From contig CAOJZM010000007.1 in assembly GCA_948466185.1 (NCBI GenBank), forward strand, positions 1-59,675: a stretch of DNA of 59,675 nt, in the 5' to 3' direction. Shown piece after piece: positions 21,896 through 30,405 of the stretch. Below the pieces are notes generated by a model. It was given only the letters and a program-made list of their open reading frames with translations, was not told the origin of the DNA and ran no database searches. The stretch comes from an uncultured Christensenella sp. (lineage in GTDB: Bacteria; Bacillota; Clostridia; Christensenellales; UBA1242). A program made the position numbers and the translations under genes. Position 1 is the stretch's first letter. Every line of letters starts with the position of its first letter.

Positions 21896-23980
21896 CTATA
21901 TTTTGTATCCAAAATCAATTTTTCTTGTAAAAACATTTGCACTTGCAAGTATAACTTTTATTTTGTCTCCCAACTTAAAAGTATGGTTTTGGCCTTTAAG
22001 TTTAAGCTGCCGTTCTAAAAATAGATAAGTGTCTGTTGGCAAATCTTCTATGCGTAAAAGTCCTTCCACCGTATTGTCAAGCTCCACGAACAAACCATAG
22101 TTTGTAACAGAAGAAATAATACCCTCAAAAACCTGACCCACCTTATCTCTCATAAGATAAGCTTTCCAAAGATCATCAACTTCACGCTCCGCTTTTTCTG
22201 CATTTCGCTCAGTTACACTTGACTGTTCGCTATATTCGAAACTTGCAAGTTTAAGATCATCCAACCTTGTTTTTGTAAGTTTTTTGTGTAAAAACTCCTT
22301 TATTATTCTATGAATGCACAGGTCTGGATATCTCCTAATTGGAGAAGTAAAATGACAATAAAATTCTAATGCTAAACCAAAGTGGCCAAGATTTTTATTT
22401 GTGTATTTCGCCTTTTGCAATGAGCGTAAGAGTATCTTATTGACAGTTTCCTCATAATCTTTACCTTCACATAGCTTTAAAAGGTCTTGATAATACTGTG
22501 GAGTAATGGTATCTGGAATAGCTGGTATTTTCATTCCTAGTCCTTTCATAAAATCACAAACTTTTTCAAGTTTGTCTTTTTGTGGACTTTCGTGAACACG
22601 ATAAACGAAAGGAATATCGCGAAGACAAAATTCCTTTGCAACAGTTTCATTGGCCAGCACCATAAAATCTTCAATCAGTCGGTGCGCATCATTACGTTCT
22701 CGCTTTTCAACGTCTATCGCTTTTCCTTCGCTGTCAAACACGAACTGCGGCTCAGGTATGTCCAAATCAAGATATCCTGCATTATTCTTTTTTCTCTCCA
22801 AAATCTTGGATAGTTCAAGCATAATACCCAAACTTTTCTCTACTTTGGACGCCTTGTTCTTTTTACCTGCAAGCATTTCACTTACCTGAGTATAAGTTAA
22901 TCTTGCCTTGCTTTTTATTACGCTTTCGCAAATTTTGTGTGAAATAACTTTTCCATTTTTATCAACTTCCATTATGCAAGATAAAGTCAGTCTTTCAACA
23001 CCTTCTTGAAGTGAACATATTCCATTTGACAAAACTTCGGGAAGCATAGGAAGTACTGAGGTTGGGAAATACACACTTGTTCCACGATTGAAAGCCTCAT
23101 CATCAATAACAGACCCTTCTCTGACATACTCTCCTACGTCAGCAATATGAACGCCAAGAATATACCCATTTTTTGTCCTGCTTATCGAAATTGCGTCATC
23201 AAAGTCCTGAGCATCCTCGCCATCAATGGTAAAAATCTCCTCTTTCGTAAAGTCAACACGGTTTTTCTTTTGAGAAGGTGTTACCTTCAATGATATTTTA
23301 TCACAAGCCCTGTCCACTTCTTCAGGAAAAGTTTCATAAAGTTCATGCTCACGGATTATTCCAAGTTCCATAGCCTTCACATCGTCACTTTTGCCAAGAA
23401 CCTCCGAAACTATTCCACTCAATTTATTATTTGGGCTTCTGTGCACTTCAATAACAACACGTTCGCCAGGATTATATCTCAATTTGCCTTTATTAAGCCT
23501 TATGTTAAAAGGAATATGATTGTTGTCAGGTTCAAGAAAATAGTTTGAGTTTTTCTTTACAACAACCCCGACAACATGCTTTACTGGTTGATAAATTGTC
23601 AGCACTTCGCCGTCTGAGCCCTCATCGCTATGACTGTTTATTTTAATTATAACTTTATCACCATCAATTGCATCCTTGGTCATATTAGCAGGTATGAATA
23701 TATCCTGCTCTCCCTTTACTGTGCCAAGTTGAACAAATCCAAACCCTTTTGCATTACCCAAAAATTTTCCTTTTGCATAGCCATGAGACGGAATAGCAAT
23801 ATATTTACCTCTTCTCATTTCAAAAACGTCCCCATTTTTGATCAAGGTCTTAAATTCTCTTTTGATATCACCTATTTGGGCTTTTAAAATTTTTGACATA
23901 TAGCAAAAAAGATTGTCTAGCCCGGAATAAGCTAAACTATCTTTAAGTGTAATATTGTAAATTTGTTCGCGTAAGGTCAT
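21896..23980 (-). CDS. rnr: Ribonuclease R
   Basis: 694 residues: an N-terminal winged helix and cold-shock OB folds, an RNB catalytic domain with DGEDAQDFDDAISI (Asp residues that bind the two Mg2+), GVHIADVGEYV, and FTSPIRRYPDL.VHR-like motifs, then a C-terminal S1 domain (GQVFEGIISSVTNYGLFVEL). It is a processive 3'-5' exoribonuclease that also degrades mRNA on tmRNA-rescued ribosomes, consistent with the smpB-ssrA genes downstream. The ATG follows the secG stop with no gap. Confidence 0.95.
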   Translation of the reverse strand: MTLREQIYNITLKDSLAYSGLDNLFCYMSKILKAQIGDIKREFKTLIKNGDVFEMRRGKYIAIPSHGYAKGKFLGNAKGFGFVQLGTVKGEQDIFIPANMTKDAIDGDKVIIKINSHSDEGSDGEVLTIYQPVKHVVGVVVKKNSNYFLEPDNNHIPFNIRLNKGKLRYNPGERVVIEVHRSPNNKLSGIVSEVLGKSDDVKAMELGIIREHELYETFPEEVDRACDKISLKVTPSQKKNRVDFTKEEIFTIDGEDAQDFDDAISISRTKNGYILGVHIADVGEYVREGSVIDDEAFNRGTSVYFPTSVLPMLPEVLSNGICSLQEGVERLTLSCIMEVDKNGKVISHKICESVIKSKARLTYTQVSEMLAGKKNKASKVEKSLGIMLELSKILERKKNNAGYLDLDIPEPQFVFDSEGKAIDVEKRERNDAHRLIEDFMVLANETVAKEFCLRDIPFVYRVHESPQKDKLEKVCDFMKGLGMKIPAIPDTITPQYYQDLLKLCEGKDYEETVNKILLRSLQKAKYTNKNLGHFGLALEFYCHFTSPIRRYPDLCIHRIIKEFLHKKLTKTRLDDLKLASFEYSEQSSVTERNAEKAEREVDDLWKAYLMRDKVGQVFEGIISSVTNYGLFVELDNTVEGLLRIEDLPTDTYLFLERQLKLKGQNHTFKLGDKIKVILASANVFTRKIDFGYKI

Positions 23981-24292
23981 TTATCCTACCCTATTAATAA
24001 GTTCTGTCACAAAGTAAAGGACAATACAAACAAAGGCAATACATGACATAACAATTGTAATTATCTTAAGTTTGCCATCCCGTGAAGATCCCTTATTTTG
24101 AGCATAATAACTTTCTTGTGAGCCGGAGATAACATCCATACCTTCACTAGAATTATTTGCTTGCATCAAAATAGTGATAATAATAACTATTGCACAAGCG
24201 ATGATAATAAAGAAAAGTACATAACGTAGTACCGGTAAAACCGAGGTTAAAAAGTCATTCTGTACTCCATCAAGTAATGTTGCAAAATTCAT
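23981..24292 (-). CDS. secG: Preprotein translocase subunit SecG
   Basis: 103 residues with two hydrophobic helices (VLRYVLFFIIIACAIVIIITIL and KIITIVMSCIAFVCIVLYFV) separated by a polar loop with the family-typical Q..NS.EG..-like segment. It is part of the SecYEG protein-conducting channel. The secG-rnr-smpB-ssrA order is common in Bacillota, which strengthens the call. AAGAGGAG ribosome site. Confidence 0.88.
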   Translation of the reverse strand: MNFATLLDGVQNDFLTSVLPVLRYVLFFIIIACAIVIIITILMQANNSSEGMDVISGSQESYYAQNKGSSRDGKLKIITIVMSCIAFVCIVLYFVTELINRVG

Positions 24293-24306
24293 AATTTAAA
24301 CTCCTC

Positions 24307-24564
24307 TTAGTAAATTGTTGTAGGATATGTCATTGCAAGCCACACAATTGCAACAACCAGAATTATCAAAAATATAAGTTGCCCCCATTTGATAACAAGT
24401 TTGGGCTTTTTAAGTTTTGTTGCCGCCACAATGATGTTGGATAAAAGGAATAATGCAAGAACAGAGAACATAACAAGCAGAATAATTATTCCCACACTTC
24501 CCAAATTACTTGCAAGCCAATTATTGACATCTTGAAAAAAATTATTAAGTAAACTTACTGGCAT
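24307..24564 (-). CDS. Small two-helix membrane protein
   Basis: 85 residues with two transmembrane helices (VGIIILLVMFSVLALFLLS and WGQLIFLIILVVAIVWLAM) and a short basic loop. First gene of the secG operon, 14 bp upstream of secG. The start at 24564 has a GGGGTGG site. It may modulate the membrane or Sec machinery, but no family is recognised. Confidence 0.7.
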   Translation of the reverse strand: MPVSLLNNFFQDVNNWLASNLGSVGIIILLVMFSVLALFLLSNIIVAATKLKKPKLVIKWGQLIFLIILVVAIVWLAMTYPTTIY

Positions 24565-24584
24565 ATCCACCCCCATTTAGAAAT

Positions 24585-24613
24585 ATTATAGCATACCAAA
24601 GCTTGATTTTCAA
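24585..24613 (-). promoter_or_regulatory. secG operon promoter
   Basis: TTGAAA (24613-24608), 17 bp, TATAAT (24590-24585). Confidence 0.7.
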
Positions 24614-24655
24614 GTTATTTTTCTATTGGAGATATATATAACAACAAAATTGTAC

Positions 24656-24693
24656 AAAAAAAAGAGCTGCAAGTCAAATAAAACAGCCCTTTT
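24656..24693 (-). terminator. Terminator of the metalloprotease gene
   Basis: On the minus strand, AAAAGGGCTG...CAGCTCTTTT followed by a T run (two G-U pairs). Confidence 0.7.
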
Positions 24694-24706
24694 ATAATCA
24701 TTTTTG

Positions 24707-25648
24707 TTACTGATTTTGCTCATTCTTAGGGAAAAATGTGTTATTTATCCGATTTATATAATTCTCTCCTATCAAGAATGAAATGCCTTCTTCCAGTCCC
24801 ATGTCAGCGTTCTTTGACATATATTCGTCAAAAAGTGAACTTGTTGATACTGGAAAACTTTGATAATCTTCATATAAGATCTGCGCAACCATTCCTCCAA
24901 TAACATATCTTGCAACAAATCCACCCCAAAAATTTGAATCCTCTGGCCGTCCATACGCCATTCTAATTATAGTTTTTTCGGAATGAGGTATATCGTCAAC
25001 TATCCTTTGTATATTTTCTTTACTGAAATCATGATTAAGTTGCTTGAGAATAAAATTTTCGTTAAGCAGCGTTTTACAATCATAAACCAAGTCTTGAAGT
25101 TGGACATCACAATGGTATTGGTAATCTTGCTTTGAAATAATCCCGTTTTCAAATAACCAATCAGCATACACTTTTTCAATAAACTTACTTTCAATCTCTA
25201 TAAGCAAATCTTCTCTTTGTGGTTTTTTCTCAAAATGTCTTTGACAGCAGCCATGTGTAAACTCATGTGGCACTGTGCACAACTTTATCACATCACAGCA
25301 AGGCTCCAACTTCAATAATAATTTTCCATCTCTGTTACAAGTTGAAGGAATCATACCTTTTGCGACATCTTCTTCAGTCAGCATTATAACATCTGCACCA
25401 TTTAAATTTTTTAATAATCTTGAATATAAACTAGGATTAAAATTTTTAAAAAAATCAAGTGTTAAATTCATAACATATTCGATGGAAAAGTCCAACTTTT
25501 CAGGTTTATAATTTATTTCCTTTTCATAGCGATTCACTATATCAATAAGCATAGGCATATATTCCTGTATATTTTCATAAAAAGAATACATACCACGACC
25601 TATGACATTTCTTTTAAAATCATCAGCGAACTTTTCATCAACAACCAT
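24707..25648 (-). CDS. Putative zinc metalloprotease (HEFTH motif)
   Basis: 313 residues, no signal peptide. HEFTH at 128-132 is an HExxH zinc motif, and candidate third ligands Glu151/153/158 follow about 20-25 residues later, as in gluzincins. No known family is recognised. Strong ribosome site (TAGGAG), own terminator. It lies between the secG operon and the tRNA-Thr locus. Confidence 0.65.
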   Translation of the reverse strand: MVVDEKFADDFKRNVIGRGMYSFYENIQEYMPMLIDIVNRYEKEINYKPEKLDFSIEYVMNLTLDFFKNFNPSLYSRLLKNLNGADVIMLTEEDVAKGMIPSTCNRDGKLLLKLEPCCDVIKLCTVPHEFTHGCCQRHFEKKPQREDLLIEIESKFIEKVYADWLFENGIISKQDYQYHCDVQLQDLVYDCKTLLNENFILKQLNHDFSKENIQRIVDDIPHSEKTIIRMAYGRPEDSNFWGGFVARYVIGGMVAQILYEDYQSFPVSTSSLFDEYMSKNADMGLEEGISFLIGENYINRINNTFFPKNEQNQ

Positions 25649-25716
25649 AATTTATCTCCTAATAACTCTATTATACCATTCATATTAACAAAAAACAATC
25701 CACCTGCAGAAAATTG

Positions 25717-25745
25717 TTGACAAGCAATAGTAATCTTGCTATACT
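25717..25745 (+). promoter_or_regulatory. tRNA-Thr locus promoter
   Basis: Consensus TTGACA (25717-25722), 17 bp, TATACT (25740-25745), 14 bp before the first tRNA 5' half. It would transcribe the three 5' halves and the intact tRNA-Thr. Confidence 0.8.
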
Positions 25746-25759
25746 TGGAAAGTAATTAT

Positions 25760-25798
25760 GCTGATATGGCTCAGTCGGTAGAGCGTCACCTTGGTAAG
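25760..25798 (+). pseudogene. tRNA-Thr 5' half A (host gene split by the element)
   Basis: Acceptor GCTGATA, D arm GCTC..GAGC and anticodon stem TCACC, ending in TTGGTAAG. The matching 3' half is at 39353-39397. Joining the two gives a perfect tRNA-Thr(GGT). Confidence 0.85.
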
Positions 25799-25859
25799 AC
25801 GTTTTTTGGGACTGAAAACGCCTGAAAGAACATCAAAATTTATGTCCCCAATTTAATAT

Positions 25860-25898
25860 GCTTACGTGGCGCAGCAGGTAGCGCAATGCCTTGGTAAA
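25860..25898 (+). pseudogene. tRNA-Thr 5' half B
   Basis: GCTTACG acceptor and intact D arm GCGC..GCGC, stopping at CCTTGGTAAA in the anticodon loop. No matching 3' half is seen in the window. Confidence 0.8.
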
Positions 25899-25960
25899 AT
25901 AAAAAAACACAATTTTGAGGACGCCGAAACCTCATTAAAAACAAGCAATAATAACCTTAT

Positions 25961-25999
25961 GCTGATATACCTCAGTAGGTAGAGGGCTGCCTTGGTAAG
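25961..25999 (+). pseudogene. tRNA-Thr 5' half C
   Basis: GCTGATA acceptor, D arm CCTC..GAGG, anticodon stem CTGCC, stopping at TTGGTAAG. No matching 3' half is seen. Confidence 0.8.
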
Positions 26000-26060
26000 A
26001 TAAAAAGGCTCAAAATTTGCTCATCTAAAACTTAATAAAAATCACCCCAAAATCATGTAT

Positions 26061-26136
26061 GCTTACGTGGCGCAGCAGGTAGCGCACAGCCTTGGTAAGG
26101 CTGAGGTCACGAGTTCGAATCTCGTCGTAAGCTCCA
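26061..26136 (+). tRNA. trnT: tRNA-Thr (anticodon GGT), carried by the element
   Basis: A complete cloverleaf: GCTTACG/CGTAAGC acceptor, CAGCC-TTGGTAA-GGCTG anticodon arm, ACGAG-TTCGAAT-CTCGT T arm, encoded CCA. It lies inside the element's left end and presumably replaces the split host copy. Confidence 0.93.
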
Positions 26137-26140
26137 TAAG

Positions 26141-26173
26141 AAGTGCCTAAAACCATTTATTTAAGGCACTTTT
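26141..26173 (+). terminator. tRNA-Thr terminator
   Basis: AAGTGCCTAAA / TTTAAGGCACTT stem (one bulge) and a T-rich tract. Confidence 0.7.
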
Positions 26174-26252
26174 ATTATTTTTATATAACAATATAAAATC
26201 ACCCCAAAAACATTAGGTACAAAATTGACACCATTTGGGTGCAGAAAAATCA

Positions 26253-26311
26253 CAAAAAAAAGACCGATTTTCAAAGCAAGTTTCCACTCACTTCAAAAAT
26301 CGGTCCAAAAC
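26253..26311 (-). terminator. Terminator of the membrane-anchored orphan gene
   Basis: On the minus strand, GACCGATTTT...AAAATCGGTC followed by eight T. Confidence 0.75.
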
Positions 26312-26340
26312 TGCCAAAATCTCCCCAAAACTGCCCTATT

Positions 26341-26360
26341 AGGTGTCAAAAGGTGTCAAA
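26341..26360. repeat. Left candidate integrase arm-site repeats
   Basis: Two tandem copies of AGGTGTCAAA. A related pair, AGGTGCAAAT and AGGTGTACAAAT, lies at 39228-39249 near the right end. Confidence 0.5.
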
Positions 26361-27321
26361 TTAGTTTATCGGCATAAATTGCAAATAGTGTTTGAATTAC
26401 ACAATAATACAAATCTTCATTTCTCTCAATTTCATAATCACATTCAAATGGGTGAAGCCATTCTCCATTCATTTCCCTATTTATTATCAATGCAGCATTT
26501 CTTATCATTTCCATGACAATATAACAGCACTCACTTTCTGCACATTCCGTTATAAGCGACCAATAATAATCTAATGGACTAATTTTATGCATATCTCTAA
26601 ATTCTTCAAATGAATCTGGAACAACATAAGAATATAATATTTTATGTTTATAAAATATTGAAGAAGCACTCTTAGCTCTTTTATAATATTGCTCTTTGTC
26701 GTCAGAATTATTTAAATTAACGAAGTCGAGCAACCTTAACCATATATCATGTTCTCCAATTCGTGAGTAACCTTTATTATAAAAGTTATAATAATCTTTA
26801 TTGAAATAATTTTTTTGGCTTTCTTTATTTTCCAAATCTTGGGTTAAATTTCCATTAATTCGCATTTCACCCCAATCATAAAGCCCTCTATGAAAATATT
26901 TCGCACCATCGTAAAGAAATGTCTCGGTAAACAAATTTAATTTTTTACAATCTTCTTGAAATAATTTCAACAATTTATTAACGAATTCTTCTTTGTTGTA
27001 CTGCTCCAAACTTAAATCTGTATAGTTTAATGTATTTAATATTACTTTTTGAAGTTCAATATCGCACCTATTAAATGCATTGTATATTTTTCTATTATGT
27101 TGATAAAGTGGATTTAAAAAACCTGCAAACTGAGCAAGACTCAAAAACTTTTTTTCTGATATGTTGTCCTGTATAAATTCTCTTGCCTTACGCTCCAATT
27201 TCTTACTTTTTTCAGCCTTTTGTCTTTTACCTTCCAAATGGTAGATAACAAAAGATACAGCCACCGTTGCACCCAATGACAAAATGGATACTACTAAAGA
27301 AACTATATTATACCAATCCAT
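26356..27321 (-). CDS. Orphan protein with an N-terminal membrane anchor
   Basis: 321 residues: one N-terminal transmembrane helix (~7-27) followed by a basic segment and a ~280-residue cytoplasmic domain rich in Tyr, Asn and Lys with no recognised motif. TAGGAG ribosome site and own terminator. It sits at the left edge of the element beside the integrase, a usual place for cargo. Such anchored proteins are sometimes abortive-infection effectors, but nothing here proves that. Confidence 0.6.
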   Translation of the reverse strand: MDWYNIVSLVVSILSLGATVAVSFVIYHLEGKRQKAEKSKKLERKAREFIQDNISEKKFLSLAQFAGFLNPLYQHNRKIYNAFNRCDIELQKVILNTLNYTDLSLEQYNKEEFVNKLLKLFQEDCKKLNLFTETFLYDGAKYFHRGLYDWGEMRINGNLTQDLENKESQKNYFNKDYYNFYNKGYSRIGEHDIWLRLLDFVNLNNSDDKEQYYKRAKSASSIFYKHKILYSYVVPDSFEEFRDMHKISPLDYYWSLITECAESECCYIVMEMIRNAALIINREMNGEWLHPFECDYEIERNEDLYYCVIQTLFAIYADKLI

Positions 27322-27387
27322 AGAAACTCCTATTTATTCTTAATATATTATAACAAATTTTATTGCTTATTTCAACATATAAAGACA

Positions 27388-28779
27388 TTACATTTCAAAA
27401 TCTTTTTGTCTCCGTTTTCTTTCCCTTCGCTCTCGCATAAGTTGCTCAAGCATATCATCAAACTCATCATCAGACATATCTGAAATCAGTTTTTGCTTTC
27501 TATCTTCTATTACTTCTCCCCTCTCTTTCTTCTCAAGTAAAAGTTGGTCTTCTTTTAATTTTTCATTGAATTTTTCTGTTGTTTGTCTCACATATTCACT
27601 ATCAACCGAATTGTAAACCGTGATTGTAGTTTTAACATCTCTATGCCCAAGCAACTGCTGAATAACCTTTGGATTTTCATTCATCTCAAAAAACATATTT
27701 GAAAAAGTATGGCGAAGTCCATGAAAATGGATATTGTATTTATCTAACCCATTTCTTCTTTTAAAACGATCGAATATCATTCTGCACCCCGAATATGTTC
27801 TTACACTTCCATCATCATTTGCAAAAATAAAAGAGGTCGGTGCTGTTAAATCAGCTTTGACCTCTTTATTTGTTTTTTGTCTTAAGGCTTGCTTGTCTTT
27901 CCAGGTTTTCAAAGTCTCTACAACAATATCCGCAATAGGAATTTCTCGCACACTACAAGTGGTTTTTGTGTCCCCTATAACTGTCACCCTATTCAAAATA
28001 TTGCCATCACTATCAAACTTTGGTATTGTTGTAATGGTCCTCTCAACTTTAAGGGTCTTGTTCTCAAAGTCAACATTCTTCCACTTCAAGGCACAAGCTT
28101 CGCCAATACGAAGCCCCGCAAACATAAGCACAATACAGATTGGCTTTATAAAATTACTTTCATCCTTATTTAATGCTTCCAAAAACTTTATTCTCACTTC
28201 TGGCGGCAAGGCTTTATACTTTTCACTTCTATCATAGACTTTGCGATCATGCACTCGAATTTTAACCTTTAAAGTTGGATTAACTATCACCCATTTGTTA
28301 TCAATTGCATACTCAAAAAATTGGCTTATCAAATGTTTATTCTTTTTAATTACATTATTGCTATACCCCTGATCAATTAAGTTGTTTATAACTTTTTGAA
28401 TTACAAAAGTATCAATATCATACAATTTCATATTGCCAATCTGCGGCTCTATATGCAGCCTATAATTTATAATAATACCTTCGAATGTTCTTGGGCTTAC
28501 TGCACTTTTCTTAAACACCAAAAGCCATTCAGACATAAGTTCTCCAAAAGTTTTATTCTCAATTAACTCATAACTATTGCTTTTTATTCTTCCACTAATC
28601 TCTGACAACTTCTTTGCAACTTCAGTTTGACTTTTACCATATACTGTTTTTCTTTTGGGGTTACCTTTCTCATCAAAACCTATATTTACATAACCCGCCC
28701 ATCTTCCATCTGATCTTTGATATATTGAGCCCTCACCATTTGCCCGCCTTGTTTTACTTACAACCTTATTTTTAGCCAT
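27388..28779 (-). CDS. int: Tyrosine recombinase (integrase) of the element
   Basis: 463 residues, Tn916-Int-like. The N-terminal AP2-like DNA-binding segment (GEGSIYQRSDGRWAGYVNIG) is followed by a core-binding SAM-like domain and a catalytic domain with Arg224 (AGLRIGEA), HGLRH at 353-357, LLGHRD near 378 and the nucleophile Tyr389 (TVYNS). An extra C-terminal charged tail of about 50 residues follows. It is expected to catalyse integration at TTGGTAAG in tRNA-Thr. It overlaps the excisionase-like gene by 8 bp. Confidence 0.93.
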   Translation of the reverse strand: MAKNKVVSKTRRANGEGSIYQRSDGRWAGYVNIGFDEKGNPKRKTVYGKSQTEVAKKLSEISGRIKSNSYELIENKTFGELMSEWLLVFKKSAVSPRTFEGIIINYRLHIEPQIGNMKLYDIDTFVIQKVINNLIDQGYSNNVIKKNKHLISQFFEYAIDNKWVIVNPTLKVKIRVHDRKVYDRSEKYKALPPEVRIKFLEALNKDESNFIKPICIVLMFAGLRIGEACALKWKNVDFENKTLKVERTITTIPKFDSDGNILNRVTVIGDTKTTCSVREIPIADIVVETLKTWKDKQALRQKTNKEVKADLTAPTSFIFANDDGSVRTYSGCRMIFDRFKRRNGLDKYNIHFHGLRHTFSNMFFEMNENPKVIQQLLGHRDVKTTITVYNSVDSEYVRQTTEKFNEKLKEDQLLLEKKERGEVIEDRKQKLISDMSDDEFDDMLEQLMRERRERKRRQKDFEM

Positions 28780-29032
28780 TTATCACCTCGACTGCATTGT
28801 TGTTCAAAGTAAGCCAAGTGACGAAATTAAGAACACTTACAACTTGTCTTTTGCCAACCTTAGTTGTAGGAAAATCTTTACTTCTCAAAAGGCTTCTCAC
28901 ATTATCTCTTCCAAGTCCTGTGATCTTCATAATATCTTCACAATCTAAAAAATCTTTGTCATATTTAGTTGAAATTCTATCCACTTCAGTTTGTATTAAG
29001 TTGTTAATATTTAGTTGTTGATTGTTGTTCAT
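28772..29032 (-). CDS. xis: Excisionase-like small HTH protein
   Basis: 86 residues with 'DFLDCEDIMKITGLGRDNVRSLL' and 'KVGKRQVVSVLNFVTWL', the MerR/Xis-type winged helix that directs excision. It overlaps the integrase start, the classical xis-int order. GAGGAG ribosome site. Confidence 0.75.
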   Translation of the reverse strand: MNNNQQLNINNLIQTEVDRISTKYDKDFLDCEDIMKITGLGRDNVRSLLRSKDFPTTKVGKRQVVSVLNFVTWLTLNNNAVEVING

Positions 29033-29070
29033 ATTTGCTCCTCGTAGTTATATTTGAATTTATAAAAAAT

Positions 29071-29179
29071 CGGTTTCGGGTATCTCGAAAGCCGAAAGAA
29101 CGACGAGAACATTTGGTGATTCTGCCAAAAGCCTTTATTTCAAGGCAATTGGCAGATTTTATAACACCAAAAGTTTCTC
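29071..29179. other. Large imperfect hairpin beside the relaxase gene, candidate oriT
   Basis: The inverted repeat at 29105-29179 pairs GAGAAC..TTTGGTG with CACCAAA..GTTTCTC and TCTGCCAA..GCC with GGC..TTGGCAGA. A second small hairpin (CGGTTTCG...CGAAAGCCG) is at 29071-29094. It lies between the excisionase and the relaxase, the usual place for an oriT; an attenuator is the alternative. Confidence 0.45.
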
Positions 29180-29211
29180 GCTTATCCTGTTTTCTTAAAT
29201 ATCTATAAAAA

Positions 29212-30405
29212 TCACATTTCAAAGTCTATAATTCCTTCTTCAACAAGTCTGCTAAACTTGGATTCGTCAAGTCTTTGCATATATTCTTGAAAGGCGCTCA
29301 TAACTTCATATTCAAATTGATTGGCAAGTCGCAAACAGTCATTAAGTTGCTTTGCCAATTTCTTCTTTTGCATAAGTTTTTCTCTGAGAACACTTGCATT
29401 AAGTTTTAATCTTTCGTTATCCATTTGTTTAATTTTGAAAGCAAAGTCAATCACAATATTCCCCAGTCTGCGATAGATGTCCTGCCTATATTTCTTCTCA
29501 AAAGAGAATGGCTGTTTACACCGATTTCGCTTGCAATAACTTTCAAATCTTTCATCTTTATGTTTTGCCAAATCAATAAAATCTTCATAGGCAACCTTTG
29601 AGAATTTTGATTTGTTTATTAGATAATTCGTTATGCTGTCAATCTCTGATCGCAAACTTGACATGTTCTTGCTCGCATAAGCAAGACTACATTTCTTGGA
29701 AAACTTGCTTGCAAGTGAAAGTAATTGGTTATTCAGAATGAGCCCTATATTCTCGTTTAATTGCTCGTTCACATATTCTTGGATAAGTTGTCTATTTCTT
29801 CTTTCTCGGGCTTTAAAATCTGTCGCAGCAAGCTCTAAATGTGCCTTAAATTCAAGTATTGCTGTTTTAGATAATTTGCCATTTGAAAACACTTTTTCTT
29901 CTTTGCCTGGTCGAAGCCTGATAGGAACTTTTTCAAAAAAGGATAAATGAATATGTCGATTATCGGTATTCTCATGAAGCCCAGCATACCAAACCATATT
30001 ATCTGGATTTAGACCTGCTCGTTTAAAAAACTTTGGCAGTTCACTTTTCACAAGTTCATATGCCTGCTCATATGAATTGCACCAACTCTTACCAAAGTTT
30101 TCTTCGAAGGTTATAAGTCCATCCCAAATCACTGATTTCGTTTCCCTTAACTCCTCTCGCAATTGCTTTTTATCCTTCTCTGATAAAAGTCCATTTTGAT
30201 TAAATATGCCAGATGATTTTTCTCTATTGTTTGCATATTCAATATAGTCTTTAAATTCTTCAATTCCTGTTTGAATATAGTTGATATAATCTTTCGCTTT
30301 GTTGGAAGAATAATATTTTCTTTTCTCTTTGTAGAAATCACTTGAATTGTTTGGTCCATAAAAATTCAAGAAAAAGTTGACATTAGGCGTTTGATTATCT
30401 GCCAC
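29212..30405 (-). CDS. MobL-type relaxase
   Basis: About 397 residues. WYAGLHENTDNRHIHLSFFE contains the HxH-type metal motif of relaxases of the MobL/MobP family, preceded by a Tyr-rich segment (EKRKYYSSNKAKDYINYIQT) likely to hold the nicking Tyr. The C-terminal half is helical and basic. It should nick the element's oriT for mobilisation. The GTG at 30405 has AGGAG just upstream; an ATG at 30417 is the alternative. It overlaps the accessory gene. Confidence 0.75.
   Translation of the reverse strand: MADNQTPNVNFFLNFYGPNNSSDFYKEKRKYYSSNKAKDYINYIQTGIEEFKDYIEYANNREKSSGIFNQNGLLSEKDKKQLREELRETKSVIWDGLITFEENFGKSWCNSYEQAYELVKSELPKFFKRAGLNPDNMVWYAGLHENTDNRHIHLSFFEKVPIRLRPGKEEKVFSNGKLSKTAILEFKAHLELAATDFKARERRNRQLIQEYVNEQLNENIGLILNNQLLSLASKFSKKCSLAYASKNMSSLRSEIDSITNYLINKSKFSKVAYEDFIDLAKHKDERFESYCKRNRCKQPFSFEKKYRQDIYRRLGNIVIDFAFKIKQMDNERLKLNASVLREKLMQKKKLAKQLNDCLRLANQFEYEVMSAFQEYMQRLDESKFSRLVEEGIIDFEM

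Noticed and set aside
25760..26136. CRISPR-like array (100-bp periodicity)
   Set aside because: The repeated unit is a tRNA 5' half of two sequence types and the spacers are 61 bp; there are no cas genes.
29004..29222. 72-residue minus-strand frame between the relaxase and excisionase genes
   Set aside because: It runs through the large inverted repeat, has an unusual Arg/Ser-rich composition and no ribosome site, and overlaps both ends of real genes or structures.
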